The notes under the pieces: model-generated | Database searches by the model: none | Seen by the model: only the letters and a program-made list of their open reading frames with translations | What the model was told of the DNA's origin: nothing | Shown: positions 1 to 13,077 of the stretch, in pieces | How the letters are laid out: every line of letters begins with the position of its first letter | How positions within the stretch are numbered: position 1 is the first letter of the stretch | Assembly (NCBI GenBank): GCA_945870575.1 | Contig: CAMBSK010000013.1 | Span: forward strand, 1-63,819 | Origin: Bordetella parapertussis | Lineage (GTDB): Bacteria; Pseudomonadota; Gammaproteobacteria; Burkholderiales; Burkholderiaceae_C | DNA: 63,819 nt | Direction: 5' to 3' | Position numbers and translations under genes: made by a program

Positions 1-12
1 ATTAATTCGCAG

Positions 13-37
13 AATTAATTGGAACCTGACCCCAATT
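13..37 (+). repeat. 25-bp direct repeat, left copy, flanking thioredoxin-RAYT unit
   Basis: This 25-bp sequence, with core GGAACCTGACCCCAATT, is identical to bases 1226-1250 and in the same orientation. Its ends AATTGG and CCAATT form a short inverted repeat. A partial, one-mismatch copy of the right part follows at 44-56 and overlaps the stop codon of the thioredoxin-like gene. Short, partly palindromic repeats are the usual companions of RAYT transposases, so this is probably a REP-like element mobilised by the neighbouring enzyme. That function is inferred. Confidence 0.8.
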
Positions 38-53
38 TCCCCGCTAACCCCAA

Positions 54-434
54 TTACGCCAACCGCATCAACTCTGGTGTGATGCTTTGCCAAACAGGGT
101 CATTCATCAATTGAAAATCCCCGGCCAAAGCCGCCTGGCACATGCGCTGCAAAGTCTCTGCGTGCGGCAACACCGTGCCCGCAAACCTTGCTTGGCCTAG
201 GCCATCGGCGATCAAGAGCGTTGGAAAATTTTCTATATCCAAATCGCCAAGCAAGTCATCTTGTGTCTCAATATCCACCCACACAAACCGCACTTCGGGC
301 AATTGCGATGCCAATTGTGCAAAGATAGGCTGGTATTCACGACAAGTACCACACCATTGCGCGCACAGGCAAAACACATGCATGGCATGCACATGGGCGG
401 GCTGCGATAACGGCGGCTTGTTCATGTGTCGCAT
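54..434 (-). CDS. Thioredoxin family protein
   Basis: A short thioredoxin-fold protein of about 126 residues. The active-site motif WCGTC is near residues 27-31, followed by a typical thioredoxin core with a cis-proline segment (ENFPTLLI). It is expected to act as a cytoplasmic thiol-disulfide reductant; there is no signal peptide. I start it at the ATG at 434, which has GAAGG about 13 bases upstream; a second ATG at 425 is also possible. It is divergent from the transposase gene at 490, and both lie between the 25-bp direct repeats. The stop codon overlaps a partial repeat copy. The specific substrate cannot be told. Confidence 0.8.
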   Translation of the reverse strand: MRHMNKPPLSQPAHVHAMHVFCLCAQWCGTCREYQPIFAQLASQLPEVRFVWVDIETQDDLLGDLDIENFPTLLIADGLGQARFAGTVLPHAETLQRMCQAALAGDFQLMNDPVWQSITPELMRLA

Positions 435-489
435 GATAACGGTGCATCCTTCACCAACAGCAGACCTCCGCACGCATTACCATCCCCGC

Positions 490-1188
490 ATGGCCCGACT
501 GCCCCGTCTCTCATTGCCCGGTTACCCGCACCACGTGATATTGCGCGGCAACAACCGTCAGTTGATCTTCAAAGACAACAGTGACCGGCAAGCCCTGTTG
601 GGGCTTTTGGTTGGGTATTGTCAAAAGCATGGGGTGAATTTGCATGCGTTTGTGCTGATGGACAACCACTTGCATTTGCTGGTGACGCCGCAGTTTGACA
701 AGGCCTTGTCAAAAATGATGCAGGATTTGGGCCGCGACTATGTGCGTTATTTCAATAAAAAACACACCCGTACCGGCACCTTGTGGGAAGGGCGGTTTCG
801 CAGCGCTTTGATTCAAACCGACAGGTATTTTCTGGCCTGTATGGTCTACATAGACCTGAACCCGGTGCGCGCTGGCATGGTGGCGCAGGCCTTGGACCAC
901 CCCTGGTCCAGCCACGCGCATTACGTCGGGGCGCGACAGGATAGCTGGCTGGTGCCGCACGATGTCTACTGGGCTTTGGGCAACACGCCGTTCGCCAGAG
1001 AAAAGGCGTATGCCGAGCTGGTTCAATATGGTATTGAAGAAAGCAAGAAGCACGCACTCACATCATCTGTTTTGGGTGGATGGGCTTTGGGCGAGGACAC
1101 TTTCACCCAAAACCTGCAACCTTTGTCCAAAAGAAGGGTCAGCAAGAGCAAAGCCGGGCGTCCGTTCAAGCCCAACAATGAGATTTGA
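490..1188 (+). mobile_element. REP-associated tyrosine transposase (RAYT, Y1_Tnp family)
   Basis: A 232-residue protein starting MARLPRLSLPGYPHHV, the usual beginning of this family. It has the HUH metal-binding motif in NHLHLLV (residues 59-65), a probable catalytic tyrosine in DYVRYFN (about residue 87), and the family segments GTLWEGRFRS and YIDLNPVRAGM. These enzymes process single-stranded REP-type repeats. An upstream in-frame ATG at 142 would run through the thioredoxin gene, so I use the ATG at 490. The ORF looks intact. The direct repeats at 13-37 and 1226-1250, plus partial copies at 44-56 and 1190-1205, are its likely substrates. Confidence 0.9.
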
Positions 1189-1189
1189 T

Positions 1190-1205
1190 CTGTCCCCAAT
1201 TAAAT
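1190..1205 (+). repeat. Partial copy of the RAYT-linked repeat
   Basis: CTGTCCCCAATTAAAT here matches CTGACCCCAATTAAAT at 1239-1254 with one mismatch. It begins two bases after the transposase stop codon, so the right end of the unit holds a partial and then a full repeat. This mirrors the full-then-partial order at the left end. Confidence 0.6.
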
Positions 1206-1225
1206 ACTTGAATTCAATAATCAAC

Positions 1226-1250
1226 AATTAATTGGAACCTGACCCCAATT
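1226..1250 (+). repeat. 25-bp direct repeat, right copy
   Basis: Identical to 13-37 in the same orientation. It ends 82 bases before the gltB start codon, so the repeat unit now supplies, or has displaced, most of the gltB leader. A short tandem duplication, AAATTGTTTG twice at 1251-1270, follows directly. Confidence 0.8.
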
Positions 1251-1332
1251 AAATTGTTTGAAATTGTTTGGAATTCAGCATTTGCTGGACTATGCTTACG
1301 CCTCTTCCAAGATATACACAGAGGATGGCGAG

Positions 1333-6027
<4,695 letters not shown>

Positions 6028-6030
6028 TGC

Positions 6031-6303
6031 ATGAAACTGGTTTTTTCATCACATGCCTTGAAGCGCATGTTCCAGCGAGGAATCAGCACGGAATCAGTAC
6101 GTGCTGTGCTGGACAATGCCCAAGTTGTTGCAGAGTATGTGGATGACAAACCTTATGCAAGTGCCTTGTATTACGCATTGGTTGAGGAAAAGCCGTTGCA
6201 TGTTTTGGCGGCAGAAACAAGTGCTGGTGAGACGATCATCATCACGGTGTACCAGCCTGACCCTGCATTGTGGACACCAGATTTTTTGAGGAGAAAGCCA
6301 TGA
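6031..6303 (+). CDS. DUF4258 family protein, putative toxin of a type II toxin-antitoxin pair
   Basis: A 90-residue protein that starts 3 bases after the gltB stop codon and whose stop overlaps the next start codon (ATGA, 6300-6303). Segments such as SSHALKRMFQRGI at the N-terminus and the repeated IIITVYQP-type strand fit the DUF4258 fold, which is related to RelE/MqsR-like RNase toxins. The downstream partner is a YgiT/MqsA-type zinc-finger protein, the normal antitoxin arrangement. Toxin function is inferred from family and pairing. Its position between gltB and gltD means it is probably co-transcribed with glutamate synthase. Confidence 0.75.
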   Translation: MKLVFSSHALKRMFQRGISTESVRAVLDNAQVVAEYVDDKPYASALYYALVEEKPLHVLAAETSAGETIIITVYQPDPALWTPDFLRRKP

Positions 6304-6527
6304 AGTGTGTGATTTGCAAACACGGTGAAACCGAGTTGTCTACTACCACCATGACGCTTGAGCGCGGGGGTGCCGTGGTGGCTTTCAAAGAAGTACCGGC
6401 GCAAGTCTGCACCAATTGTGGTGAGGCTTATGTAGATGAAGAGATCAGTGCGAAATTGCTGGGCATGGCAGAGCAATCTGTGCATGATGGCATTGAGATT
6501 GGTGTGCGCAAATACGCGCCCGTTTAA
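6300..6527 (+). CDS. YgiT/MqsA-type zinc-finger protein, putative antitoxin
   Basis: A 75-residue protein with two CxxC pairs, CVIC at residues 3-6 and CTNC near residue 40, the zinc ribbon seen at the N-terminus of MqsA. The segment after the second pair, ending in KYAPV, is too short for the full helix-turn-helix domain of E. coli MqsA. It therefore belongs to the short YgiT-type zinc-finger antitoxins. The start overlaps the DUF4258 stop, and GAGGAG lies upstream. gltD begins 25 bases later. Confidence 0.78.
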   Translation: MKCVICKHGETELSTTTMTLERGGAVVAFKEVPAQVCTNCGEAYVDEEISAKLLGMAEQSVHDGIEIGVRKYAPV

Positions 6528-6552
6528 ATACAGATAAAAACAGGATCAGGTT

Positions 6553-8019
6553 ATGGGAAAAATCACCGGCTTCATGGAATTTGAGCGCGTCGAAGAGGGC
6601 TACAAGCCCGTGACCGAACGTGTCAAACATTACAAAGAATTTGTCATCGGCCTAAGCCCCGAGCAAGCGAAAACGCAAAGCGCGCGTTGCATGGATTGCG
6701 GCACGCCTTTTTGCAACAGCGGTTGCCCAGTCAACAACATCATTCCGGACTTTAACGATTTGGTGTTCAACAACGACTGGCAAAACGCTTTGACGGTTTT
6801 GCACAGCACCAACAATTTCCCCGAGTTCACCGGCCGCATTTGCCCCGCACCTTGCGAAGCCGCTTGCACCTTGAATGTGAACGACGACGCGGTCGGCATC
6901 AAATCGATTGAACACGCCATCATTGACCGCGGTTGGGCCGAGGGCTGGGTCAAGCCCATGCCCGCGTCCAAGAAGACGGACAAAAAAGTCGCGGTGATCG
7001 GCTCCGGTCCCGCTGGAATGGCGGCTGCCCAGCAACTCGCGCGCGCCGGTCACGCGGTCACCGTGTTTGAAAAGAACGACCGTGTCGGCGGTTTGCTGCG
7101 TTACGGCATCCCTGATTTCAAAATGGAAAAAACACACATCGACCGCCGCGTCGAGCAAATGCAAGCCGAAGGTGTGGTGTTCAAAACCGGCGTGTTGGTG
7201 GGTGCCTGGCCCAAAGACAGCAAGGTCACCAACTGGGCCAAAGACACGGTCACCGCCGAGCAATTGAAAAAAGAATTTGACGCTGTGTTGCTGACCGGCG
7301 GCTCCGAGCAGTCGCGCGACTTGCCGGTGCCCGGGCGTGAGCTCGACGGCGTGCATTTCGCTATGGAGTTTTTGCCCCAGCAAAATAAGGTGAACGCAGG
7401 TGACAGCTACAAAGGCCAGTTGCGCGCTGACGGCAAACACGTCATCGTCATTGGCGGCGGCGACACCGGTTCAGACTGTGTCGGCACCTCCAACCGCCAT
7501 GGCGCCGCGCACGTGACCCAGTTTGAAGTCATGCCGCAACCGCCCGAGCACGAAGAAAAACCTTTGGTCTGGCCTTACTGGCCGCTCAAGTTGCGCACCA
7601 GCTCCAGCCATGAAGAAGGCTGCGACCGCGAGTTCGCCATTTCCACCAAAGAATTCATAGGTGAAAAAGGCAAGCTCACCGGCTTGAAAACTGTTCACGT
7701 GGAAATGAAAGACGGCAAGCTCACGGAAGTGCTCGGTACCGAATACATACACAAGGCTGATATGGTGTTGCTGGCCATGGGCTTTGTCAATCCGGTGGCC
7801 ACGGTGTTGGACGCTTTCGGTGTCGACAAAGACGCACGCGGCAACGCCAAAGCCCATACCGAAGAGGGCAGCGGCTACATCACCAATGTGCCCAAGGTGT
7901 TTGCCGCCGGTGACATGCGCCGCGGCCAATCGCTGGTGGTCTGGGCCATCCGCGAAGGTCGCCAAGCGGCACGCACCATCGATCAGTTTTTGATGGGCGA
8001 GAGTGAATTGCCGCGTTAA
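6553..8019 (+). CDS. gltD: Glutamate synthase (NADPH) small subunit
   Basis: A 488-residue flavoprotein that takes electrons from NADPH and passes them through [4Fe-4S] centres to GltB. N-terminal cysteine clusters are visible at 46, 49, 54, 58 ([13 protein letters not shown]) and 97, 101, 105 (CPAPCEAAC). The FAD-binding motif VIGSGPAG is at about 148-155, and a second dinucleotide motif [10 protein letters not shown] occurs near residue 300. It is full length for the family. It would normally directly follow gltB; here a toxin-antitoxin pair intervenes. Confidence 0.97.
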   Translation: MGKITGFMEFERVEEGYKPVTERVKHYKEFVIGLSPEQAKTQSARCMDCGTPFCNSGCPVNNIIPDFNDLVFNNDWQNALTVLHSTNNFPEFTGRICPAPCEAACTLNVNDDAVGIKSIEHAIIDRGWAEGWVKPMPASKKTDKKVAVIGSGPAGMAAAQQLARAGHAVTVFEKNDRVGGLLRYGIPDFKMEKTHIDRRVEQMQAEGVVFKTGVLVGAWPKDSKVTNWAKDTVTAEQLKKEFDAVLLTGGSEQSRDLPVPGRELDGVHFAMEFLPQQNKVNAGDSYKGQLRADGKHVIVIGGGDTGSDCVGTSNRHGAAHVTQFEVMPQPPEHEEKPLVWPYWPLKLRTSSSHEEGCDREFAISTKEFIGEKGKLTGLKTVHVEMKDGKLTEVLGTEYIHKADMVLLAMGFVNPVATVLDAFGVDKDARGNAKAHTEEGSGYITNVPKVFAAGDMRRGQSLVVWAIREGRQAARTIDQFLMGESELPR

Positions 8020-8092
8020 CCCTTAGGGGTTTTGCGCTGGAGAGGTAAACCGGTGTCGCTGAAGGTTTGGGGCTCATAGAATACGTTTTAAT

Positions 8093-8106
8093 ATGTGAGT
8101 TCACAT
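8093..8106. promoter_or_regulatory. Perfect inverted repeat upstream of mlaF, candidate operator
   Basis: ATGTGA-GT-TCACAT is a 14-bp palindrome ending 16 bases before the mlaF start. The half-sites resemble TGTGA/TCACA, but the two-base spacer is far shorter than the six of a CRP site, so a different regulator, or chance, is likely. It lies where a repressor or activator of the mla operon could bind. No protein is assigned. Confidence 0.35.
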
Positions 8107-8122
8107 CAAGGTAATTTTTTTA

Positions 8123-8941
8123 ATGACTTCAGTTGACGCACCGCTTGTAGTTTTGAAAGATATCCATTTCAGTTATGGCGAACGGGCTGTGCTCGAAGGC
8201 GTCAGCCTGCAAGTCCCGCGCGGTAAGGTGACGGCTCTGATGGGCGCTTCCGGCGGCGGCAAAACCACGGTGCTGCGTTTGATCGGCGGTCAGTACAAGG
8301 CGCAATCCGGACAATTATTGTTTGATGGACAAAATGTGTCCGCCCTGGATCGCAACGGCTTGTACCGGGCGCGCCGTCGCATGGGTATGTTGTTTCAGTT
8401 CGGCGCTTTGTTCACCGACATGAGTGTGTTTGACAACGTGGCTTTTCCCTTGCGCGAACACACTACCTTGCCGCCGGCCATGGTGCGCGATATTGTGCTG
8501 ATGAAATTGCAAGCCGTCGGTTTGCGCGGCGCACGCGATTTGTTTCCTTCTGAGATTTCCGGCGGCATGGCCAGGCGGGTGGCGCTGGCGCGTGCCATGG
8601 CGCTAGACCCCGAATTGATGATGTACGACGAGCCGTTTGCCGGTCTTGACCCGATTTCGTTGGGCACGGCCGCGCGTTTGATCCGTCAGTTGAATGACAC
8701 GCTGGCGCTGACCACCATCGTGGTGTCACACGATCTGGAAGAAACCTTTCGCATTGCCGACCAGGTCATCATCCTGGCCAACGGGCGCATCGTGGCCCAG
8801 GGCACGCCGGAAGAAGTGCGACACAGCACCGACCCGCTGGTGCACCAGTTTGTCAGCGCCGCACCCGATGGCCCGGTCAGGTTCCATTACCCGGCGACGG
8901 AAGCGGTTACCGATTTTGGCATCCGTGGGGTACGGACATGA
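8123..8941 (+). CDS. mlaF: Phospholipid ABC transporter ATP-binding protein MlaF
   Basis: A 272-residue ATPase of the Mla system, which moves phospholipids between the outer and inner membranes to keep outer-membrane asymmetry. Walker A GASGGGKTT is at residues 41-49. The signature is ISGGMARR, where the alanine-containing variant is typical of MlaF, and Walker B ends in MMYDEPF. It is the first gene of mlaF-E-D-A-C-B. Its stop overlaps the mlaE start (ATGA), which suggests translational coupling. Confidence 0.95.
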   Translation: MTSVDAPLVVLKDIHFSYGERAVLEGVSLQVPRGKVTALMGASGGGKTTVLRLIGGQYKAQSGQLLFDGQNVSALDRNGLYRARRRMGMLFQFGALFTDMSVFDNVAFPLREHTTLPPAMVRDIVLMKLQAVGLRGARDLFPSEISGGMARRVALARAMALDPELMMYDEPFAGLDPISLGTAARLIRQLNDTLALTTIVVSHDLEETFRIADQVIILANGRIVAQGTPEEVRHSTDPLVHQFVSAAPDGPVRFHYPATEAVTDFGIRGVRT

Positions 8942-9717
8942 GGAATTTTTTGGCCAGCATAGGCGCGTGGATGCGCGAGCGGATTGCAGATATCGGCCAG
9001 GCCACGGTTTTGTTTGTGCGCCTGGTGTTGCTGGCACCGGCCTGTCTGCGCCGCTTCGGTCTGGTGCGTGACCACATGCATTTCCTGGGCAATTACTCGC
9101 TGGCCATTATTTCTATTTCCGGCCTGTTTGTCGGCTTTGTGCTGGCTTTGCAGGGCTACAACACCTTGCAGCGCTTCGGTTCAGCCTCGGCGCTGGGCTT
9201 ACTGGTCGCGCTCAGTCTGGTGCGAGAACTCGGACCGGTGGTGTCTGCTTTGTTGTTCACCGGGCGCGCCGGTACCTCGTTGACCGCTGAAATCGGCCTG
9301 ATGAAAGCCGGTGAGCAACTCAGCGCCATGGAAATGATGGCCATAGACCCGGTTCGCCGTATATTGGCGCCACGCTTTTGGGCCGGGGTGCTGGTCATGC
9401 CCATTCTGGGCGCGATTTTCAGCGCGGTCGGTATTCTGGGCGGCTGGCTGGTCGGTGTCGTCATGATCGGCGTCGACGGCGGTTCGTTTTGGGGTCAAAT
9501 GCAGGATGGTGTGGATGTCTGGTCGGATGTCGGCAATGGTTTCATCAAAACCGTGGTGTTCGGCTTCACCGTCAGCTTTATCGCCTTGCGCCAGGGTTTT
9601 GAGGCCCAGGCCACGCCGGAGGGGGTGGCGCGCGCCACCACTCGCACCGTGGTGATGGCGTCGCTGTCAGTGCTGGCGCTCGATTTTGTGCTGACTGCTT
9701 TGATGTTCAAGCTTTGA
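8938..9717 (+). CDS. mlaE: Phospholipid ABC transporter permease MlaE
   Basis: A 259-residue inner-membrane permease of the MlaE/YrbE family with several hydrophobic segments. The conserved region LVRELGPVVSALLFTGRAG is followed by SLTAEIGLMKAGEQL-type sequence, which is diagnostic for this family. It works with MlaF (ATPase), MlaB (STAS) and MlaD (MCE ring). The start overlaps the mlaF stop by four bases, and mlaD starts 10 bases after its stop. Confidence 0.95.
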   Translation: MRNFLASIGAWMRERIADIGQATVLFVRLVLLAPACLRRFGLVRDHMHFLGNYSLAIISISGLFVGFVLALQGYNTLQRFGSASALGLLVALSLVRELGPVVSALLFTGRAGTSLTAEIGLMKAGEQLSAMEMMAIDPVRRILAPRFWAGVLVMPILGAIFSAVGILGGWLVGVVMIGVDGGSFWGQMQDGVDVWSDVGNGFIKTVVFGFTVSFIALRQGFEAQATPEGVARATTRTVVMASLSVLALDFVLTALMFKL

Positions 9718-9727
9718 ATAAGGATTC

Positions 9728-10213
9728 ATGAAAATGCAACGCTCGAATACCGATGTCTGGGTGGGAATGCTGGTTTTGCTGGGCGCTGCCGCGCTGCTGT
9801 TCCTGGCTATGCAATCCGCCAATCTGCTATCCATCAGCTGGCATAAAACCTATTCTGTGTACGCTTACTTTGACAATATCGGCGGCTTGAAAAAGCAGGC
9901 TGCCATCAAAAGCGCCGGAGTGGTTGTCGGGCGGGTGCAAGACATTCGTTTTGACGACAAAAACTACCAAGCCAAGGTCGAACTCGCTTTGGATGTGCAA
10001 TACCAGTTTCCCAAGGACAGCTCCTTGAAAATCCTCACCAGCGGCTTGCTGGGCGAACAATACATAGGCATAGAAGCCGGTTCGGATGCTGCCAATTTGG
10101 CGGCGGGCGACAAGGTGCAATCCACCCAGTCCGCTGTGGTGCTGGAAAACCTGATCAGCCGCTTTCTCTTTAACAAGGCGGCCGATGGCCCGGCCCCTTC
10201 AGGCAGCCAGTGA
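9728..10213 (+). CDS. mlaD: Phospholipid transport MCE-domain protein MlaD
   Basis: A 161-residue protein with one N-terminal membrane anchor (about residues 12-32) and a periplasmic MCE domain, seen in YAYFDNIGGLKKQAAIKSAG and VVGRVQDIRF. MlaD forms the hexameric ring on the MlaFEB complex. The length is normal. The next gene starts on a GTG that overlaps its stop codon. Confidence 0.94.
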   Translation: MKMQRSNTDVWVGMLVLLGAAALLFLAMQSANLLSISWHKTYSVYAYFDNIGGLKKQAAIKSAGVVVGRVQDIRFDDKNYQAKVELALDVQYQFPKDSSLKILTSGLLGEQYIGIEAGSDAANLAAGDKVQSTQSAVVLENLISRFLFNKAADGPAPSGSQ

Positions 10214-11136
10214 TCTCTTTAGACAAATCGAAAAGCGTCAGTGGCTGCTATGCGGCGCTGCTAGTCGCCGCCATGCTGGCTGCTTGCGCATCTGGCCCTG
10301 CCGCCAATCCGCAAGACCCTTACGAATCCACCAACAGACGGATCAGTGAGTTCAATGAGAAGGTAGATACCAACCTGGCCAGGCCGGTGGCGGTGGTTTA
10401 CCAAAAAAATGTCCCTGAGCCTGTACAAATTGGCGTGGGTAACTTTTTTGGTAACTTGAAAGACATCTGGTCGACCGTGAATAACGCCTTGCAGGCCAGG
10501 CCCATGGACACGGCCGAAACCGGTCTGCGGGTCGCGGTCAACACGGTTTTCGGCGTTTTCGGTCTGTTTGATGTCGCCACCTGGGCCGGTTTGCAGCGTC
10601 GCAGCGCCGATTTCGGCCAGACCCTGGGCGTCTGGGGCGTGCCTTCCGGCCCATATCTGGTATTGCCTTTGCTGGGCCCCTCGACCGCGCGTGACACAGT
10701 AGGCTGGACCTTTGATAGCTATTACAACCTATGGAGCGGGGTAGAACCTACGGGGTTACGCAACAGCGGCACAGCCTTGCGGCTAGTGCACACACGCGCC
10801 GGTTACCTTGGTATGGACACCAGTTTGAATGAAGTGGCGCTGGACAAGTACAGCTTTGTGCGCGACGCCTATTTGCAACGCCGCAATCCCAAGGGCTGGA
10901 AAAGCAATCTGCCTTTCGATATGCAGCAGATCGATGGTTCTGATGGCTCGGATGGCTCAGACCGCTTTGACGACCAGAGCCTCTCAGGCAGTGCCAGCCC
11001 CCAGGCCGAACCGGTGGCAAGCGGTGCCGATGCTGCGCCTGAAGTGCCGGTGGTCATTGAAGGCCCTCCCGTGGCGTATGAGCGTTCAGACCTGAAAGAA
11101 CTTATCCAAGCAGACAAACCGGAAAATACCCAATAA
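10210..11136 (+). CDS. mlaA: Phospholipid-binding outer-membrane lipoprotein MlaA (VacJ family)
   Basis: A 308-residue lipoprotein with a signal peptide and a lipobox ending at Cys26 (MLAAC). The MlaA core includes DPYESTNRRISEFN and FGQTLGVWGVPSGPYLVLPL. It removes misplaced phospholipid from the outer leaflet and hands it to MlaC. The start is a GTG overlapping the mlaD stop. The C-terminus is extended by a low-complexity tail with tandem GSD repeats (about residues 243-251) and a proline/alanine-rich stretch. MlaA is encoded inside the mla operon, an arrangement common in betaproteobacteria but not in E. coli. Confidence 0.93.
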   Translation: MISLDKSKSVSGCYAALLVAAMLAACASGPAANPQDPYESTNRRISEFNEKVDTNLARPVAVVYQKNVPEPVQIGVGNFFGNLKDIWSTVNNALQARPMDTAETGLRVAVNTVFGVFGLFDVATWAGLQRRSADFGQTLGVWGVPSGPYLVLPLLGPSTARDTVGWTFDSYYNLWSGVEPTGLRNSGTALRLVHTRAGYLGMDTSLNEVALDKYSFVRDAYLQRRNPKGWKSNLPFDMQQIDGSDGSDGSDRFDDQSLSGSASPQAEPVASGADAAPEVPVVIEGPPVAYERSDLKELIQADKPENTQ

Positions 11137-11172
11137 TAGGCCTAATGTATTTTTAATCCCGGTGGCTACCTC

Positions 11173-11820
11173 ATGACTTCACGCTTGATTTCTTCCCGTG
11201 TTTTTCTAAGCTCTTTGCTCGCTGGCTTACTGCTTTTGACAAGCATGATGTCCGTCGTTCGTGCCGAACAGGGGCCAGACCAGTTCATTCAAACCATGTC
11301 CAATGAAATCCTGGATATCGTGCGAAAAGATCCGGCGCTCAAGGCCGGAGATTTGCAAAAAATAAGCGTGCTGGTCGATACCAAGCTGTTGACGCATGTG
11401 AATTTCCAGCGCATGACGGCTTCCGCTGTCGGTCCGGCATGGCGCCAAGCCACCCCAGAACAACAAAAGCGTTTGCAGGAAGAATTCAAAATGCTTTTGA
11501 TGCGCAGTTATTCAGGCGCTTTATCGCAACTCAAAGACAACTACATCATTGCCGTCAAGCCCTTGCGCGGCGCGGTCACTGAAAACGAAGTCGTGGTTCG
11601 AACCGAAATCCGTGGCGGTTCAGAACCGGTGCCGCTGGACTACCGTCTGGAAAAAAGCGCAGATTCCAATGCCGGCTGGCGTATTTACAACTTCAATATT
11701 CTTGGCATTTGGATGGTGGACAACTACCGCAGCCAGTTTTCTGAGGAAATCAAAGCCAAAGGCATTGATGGTTTGATCGCCACCCTGAGCGAACGCAACA
11801 AATCCAATAATCGCAAATGA
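11173..11820 (+). CDS. mlaC: Periplasmic phospholipid carrier MlaC
   Basis: A 215-residue protein of the Ttg2D/MlaC family with an N-terminal signal peptide (hydrophobic residues about 10-28). The MlaC core shows as KISVLVDTKLLTHVNFQRMT, WRQATPEQQKRLQEEFKMLL and a C-terminal GWRIYNFNILGIWMVDNYR. It ferries phospholipids between MlaA and MlaFEDB. The stop overlaps the mlaB start (ATGA). Confidence 0.94.
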   Translation: MTSRLISSRVFLSSLLAGLLLLTSMMSVVRAEQGPDQFIQTMSNEILDIVRKDPALKAGDLQKISVLVDTKLLTHVNFQRMTASAVGPAWRQATPEQQKRLQEEFKMLLMRSYSGALSQLKDNYIIAVKPLRGAVTENEVVVRTEIRGGSEPVPLDYRLEKSADSNAGWRIYNFNILGIWMVDNYRSQFSEEIKAKGIDGLIATLSERNKSNNRK

Positions 11821-12119
11821 CAAGGTCTGCTGACATGGCGCTGCCCGCTGTGCTGACCCAAGCTCAAGCCACAGGGGTAGCAGCTCAATTACAGCGCGCC
11901 ATCGGCATGCAAACTGGTAGCTTTGTGCTTGACGCCAGCGCTTTGCTGCAATTCGATTCATCCGCGCTGTCCGTTTTGCTCACCGGTTTTCGTGCGGCCG
12001 CAGCCAAAGGCATCAGCTTGCAGGTACGCGGCTTGCCAGCCCGGGCCCAGCAACTCGCGCAGGTTTACGGATTATCAGACTTGCTGCAAACTCCGGCGCC
12101 AGCGCTTCAGAGCCCCTGA
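11817..12119 (+). CDS. mlaB: STAS-domain protein MlaB
   Basis: A 100-residue STAS-domain protein. The region DASALLQFDSSALSVLL contains the conserved D-S-S/A-L pattern of the family. MlaB binds MlaF and is needed for the stability and activity of the MlaFEDB complex. The start overlaps the mlaC stop by four bases; an alternative ATG lies at 11835. It is the last gene of the mla set, and the next operon begins 52 bases downstream. Confidence 0.88.
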   Translation: MTRSADMALPAVLTQAQATGVAAQLQRAIGMQTGSFVLDASALLQFDSSALSVLLTGFRAAAAKGISLQVRGLPARAQQLAQVYGLSDLLQTPAPALQSP

Positions 12120-12171
12120 GCACCGGCGCGCGGCCGCGTCTAAGCCATAGCCTTAGAATAGTCAGCTTGCT

Positions 12172-13077
12172 ATGGCTGCCATCTCTTTTCAATCTGTTTC
12201 CAAAACATTCACCAATGCCCGTGGCACGTTCACCGCATTGGATCAGGTGTCTTTCGACATTCAGGCCGGTGAATTTTTCGGCCTGCTCGGCCCCAACGGC
12301 GCCGGTAAAACCACCCTCATCAGCATATTGGCTGGCCTTTTAAAGTCCAGCAGCGGTGCCATACGTGTGCACGACTTGGACGTGCAAACCCAATCGCAGC
12401 AAGTACGCAAACTGCTGGGCGTGGTGCCGCAAGAACTGGTGTTCGACCCGTTCTTCTCGGTGCGCGAAGCCCTGAAGTTTCAATCCGGCTATTTCGGTGT
12501 GACCGGTAACGACGCTTGGATTGATGAATTGCTCGATAACTTGGGGCTTGCAGACAAGGCCAACCACAATATGCGCCAACTCTCCGGCGGCATGAAGCGG
12601 CGGGTGCTGGTCGCACAAGCGCTGGTGCACAAACCACCTGTCATCGTGCTGGACGAACCTACCGCCGGTGTCGATGTGGAATTGCGCCAAACGCTGTGGC
12701 AATTTATCGCCCGCCTCAACCGCGAAGGCCATACCGTCTTGCTGACCACGCACTATCTGGAAGAAGCCGAAGCCCTGTGTTCGCGCATCGCCATGTTGAA
12801 ACTCGGCAAAGTGGTGGCTTTGGACGACACCAGTACCTTGTTGAAAAACGCGTCCAGCAATGTCTTGCGCTTCAAACTCGATGCGCAACTGCCGCCAGAT
12901 CTCGCTGCGCAAGCGCGGGTCACCGGTCGTATCGTGCAATTCCCCGCAAATGACGCGGCGCAAATCGAACATTACCTGGCCGCAGTGCGCAGCGCCGGTT
13001 TAGTCGCCGAAGACGTGGAAATTCGCAAAGCCGATTTGGAAGACGTGTTTTTGGATGTCATGGGAGCGAACGCATGA
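12172..13077 (+). CDS. ABC-2 type exporter, ATP-binding protein (YadG-like)
   Basis: A 301-residue ABC ATPase with Walker A GPNGAGKTT at residues 40-48, signature LSGGMKRR and Walker B VIVLDEPTAGVD. A C-terminal domain of about 80 residues is typical of the CcmA/YadG/DrrA class of ABC-2 exporters. The permease gene follows with a four-base overlap. The substrate is unknown. Its place between mlaB and a bolA-like gene is a conserved Burkholderiales arrangement, which may link it to envelope biogenesis, but that is an inference. Confidence 0.92.
   Translation: MAAISFQSVSKTFTNARGTFTALDQVSFDIQAGEFFGLLGPNGAGKTTLISILAGLLKSSSGAIRVHDLDVQTQSQQVRKLLGVVPQELVFDPFFSVREALKFQSGYFGVTGNDAWIDELLDNLGLADKANHNMRQLSGGMKRRVLVAQALVHKPPVIVLDEPTAGVDVELRQTLWQFIARLNREGHTVLLTTHYLEEAEALCSRIAMLKLGKVVALDDTSTLLKNASSNVLRFKLDAQLPPDLAAQARVTGRIVQFPANDAAQIEHYLAAVRSAGLVAEDVEIRKADLEDVFLDVMGANA

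Noticed and set aside
1258..1332. N-terminal extension of gltB from a TTG at 1258
   Set aside because: It would add 25 residues to the propeptide and begin inside the repeat-derived leader; the ATG at 1333 has a GAGG site and the normal distance to the catalytic cysteine.
8018..8033. Possible terminator after gltD (AACCC-TTAG-GGGTT plus T)
   Set aside because: The stem is only 5 bp, includes the stop codon and has just a few T residues.
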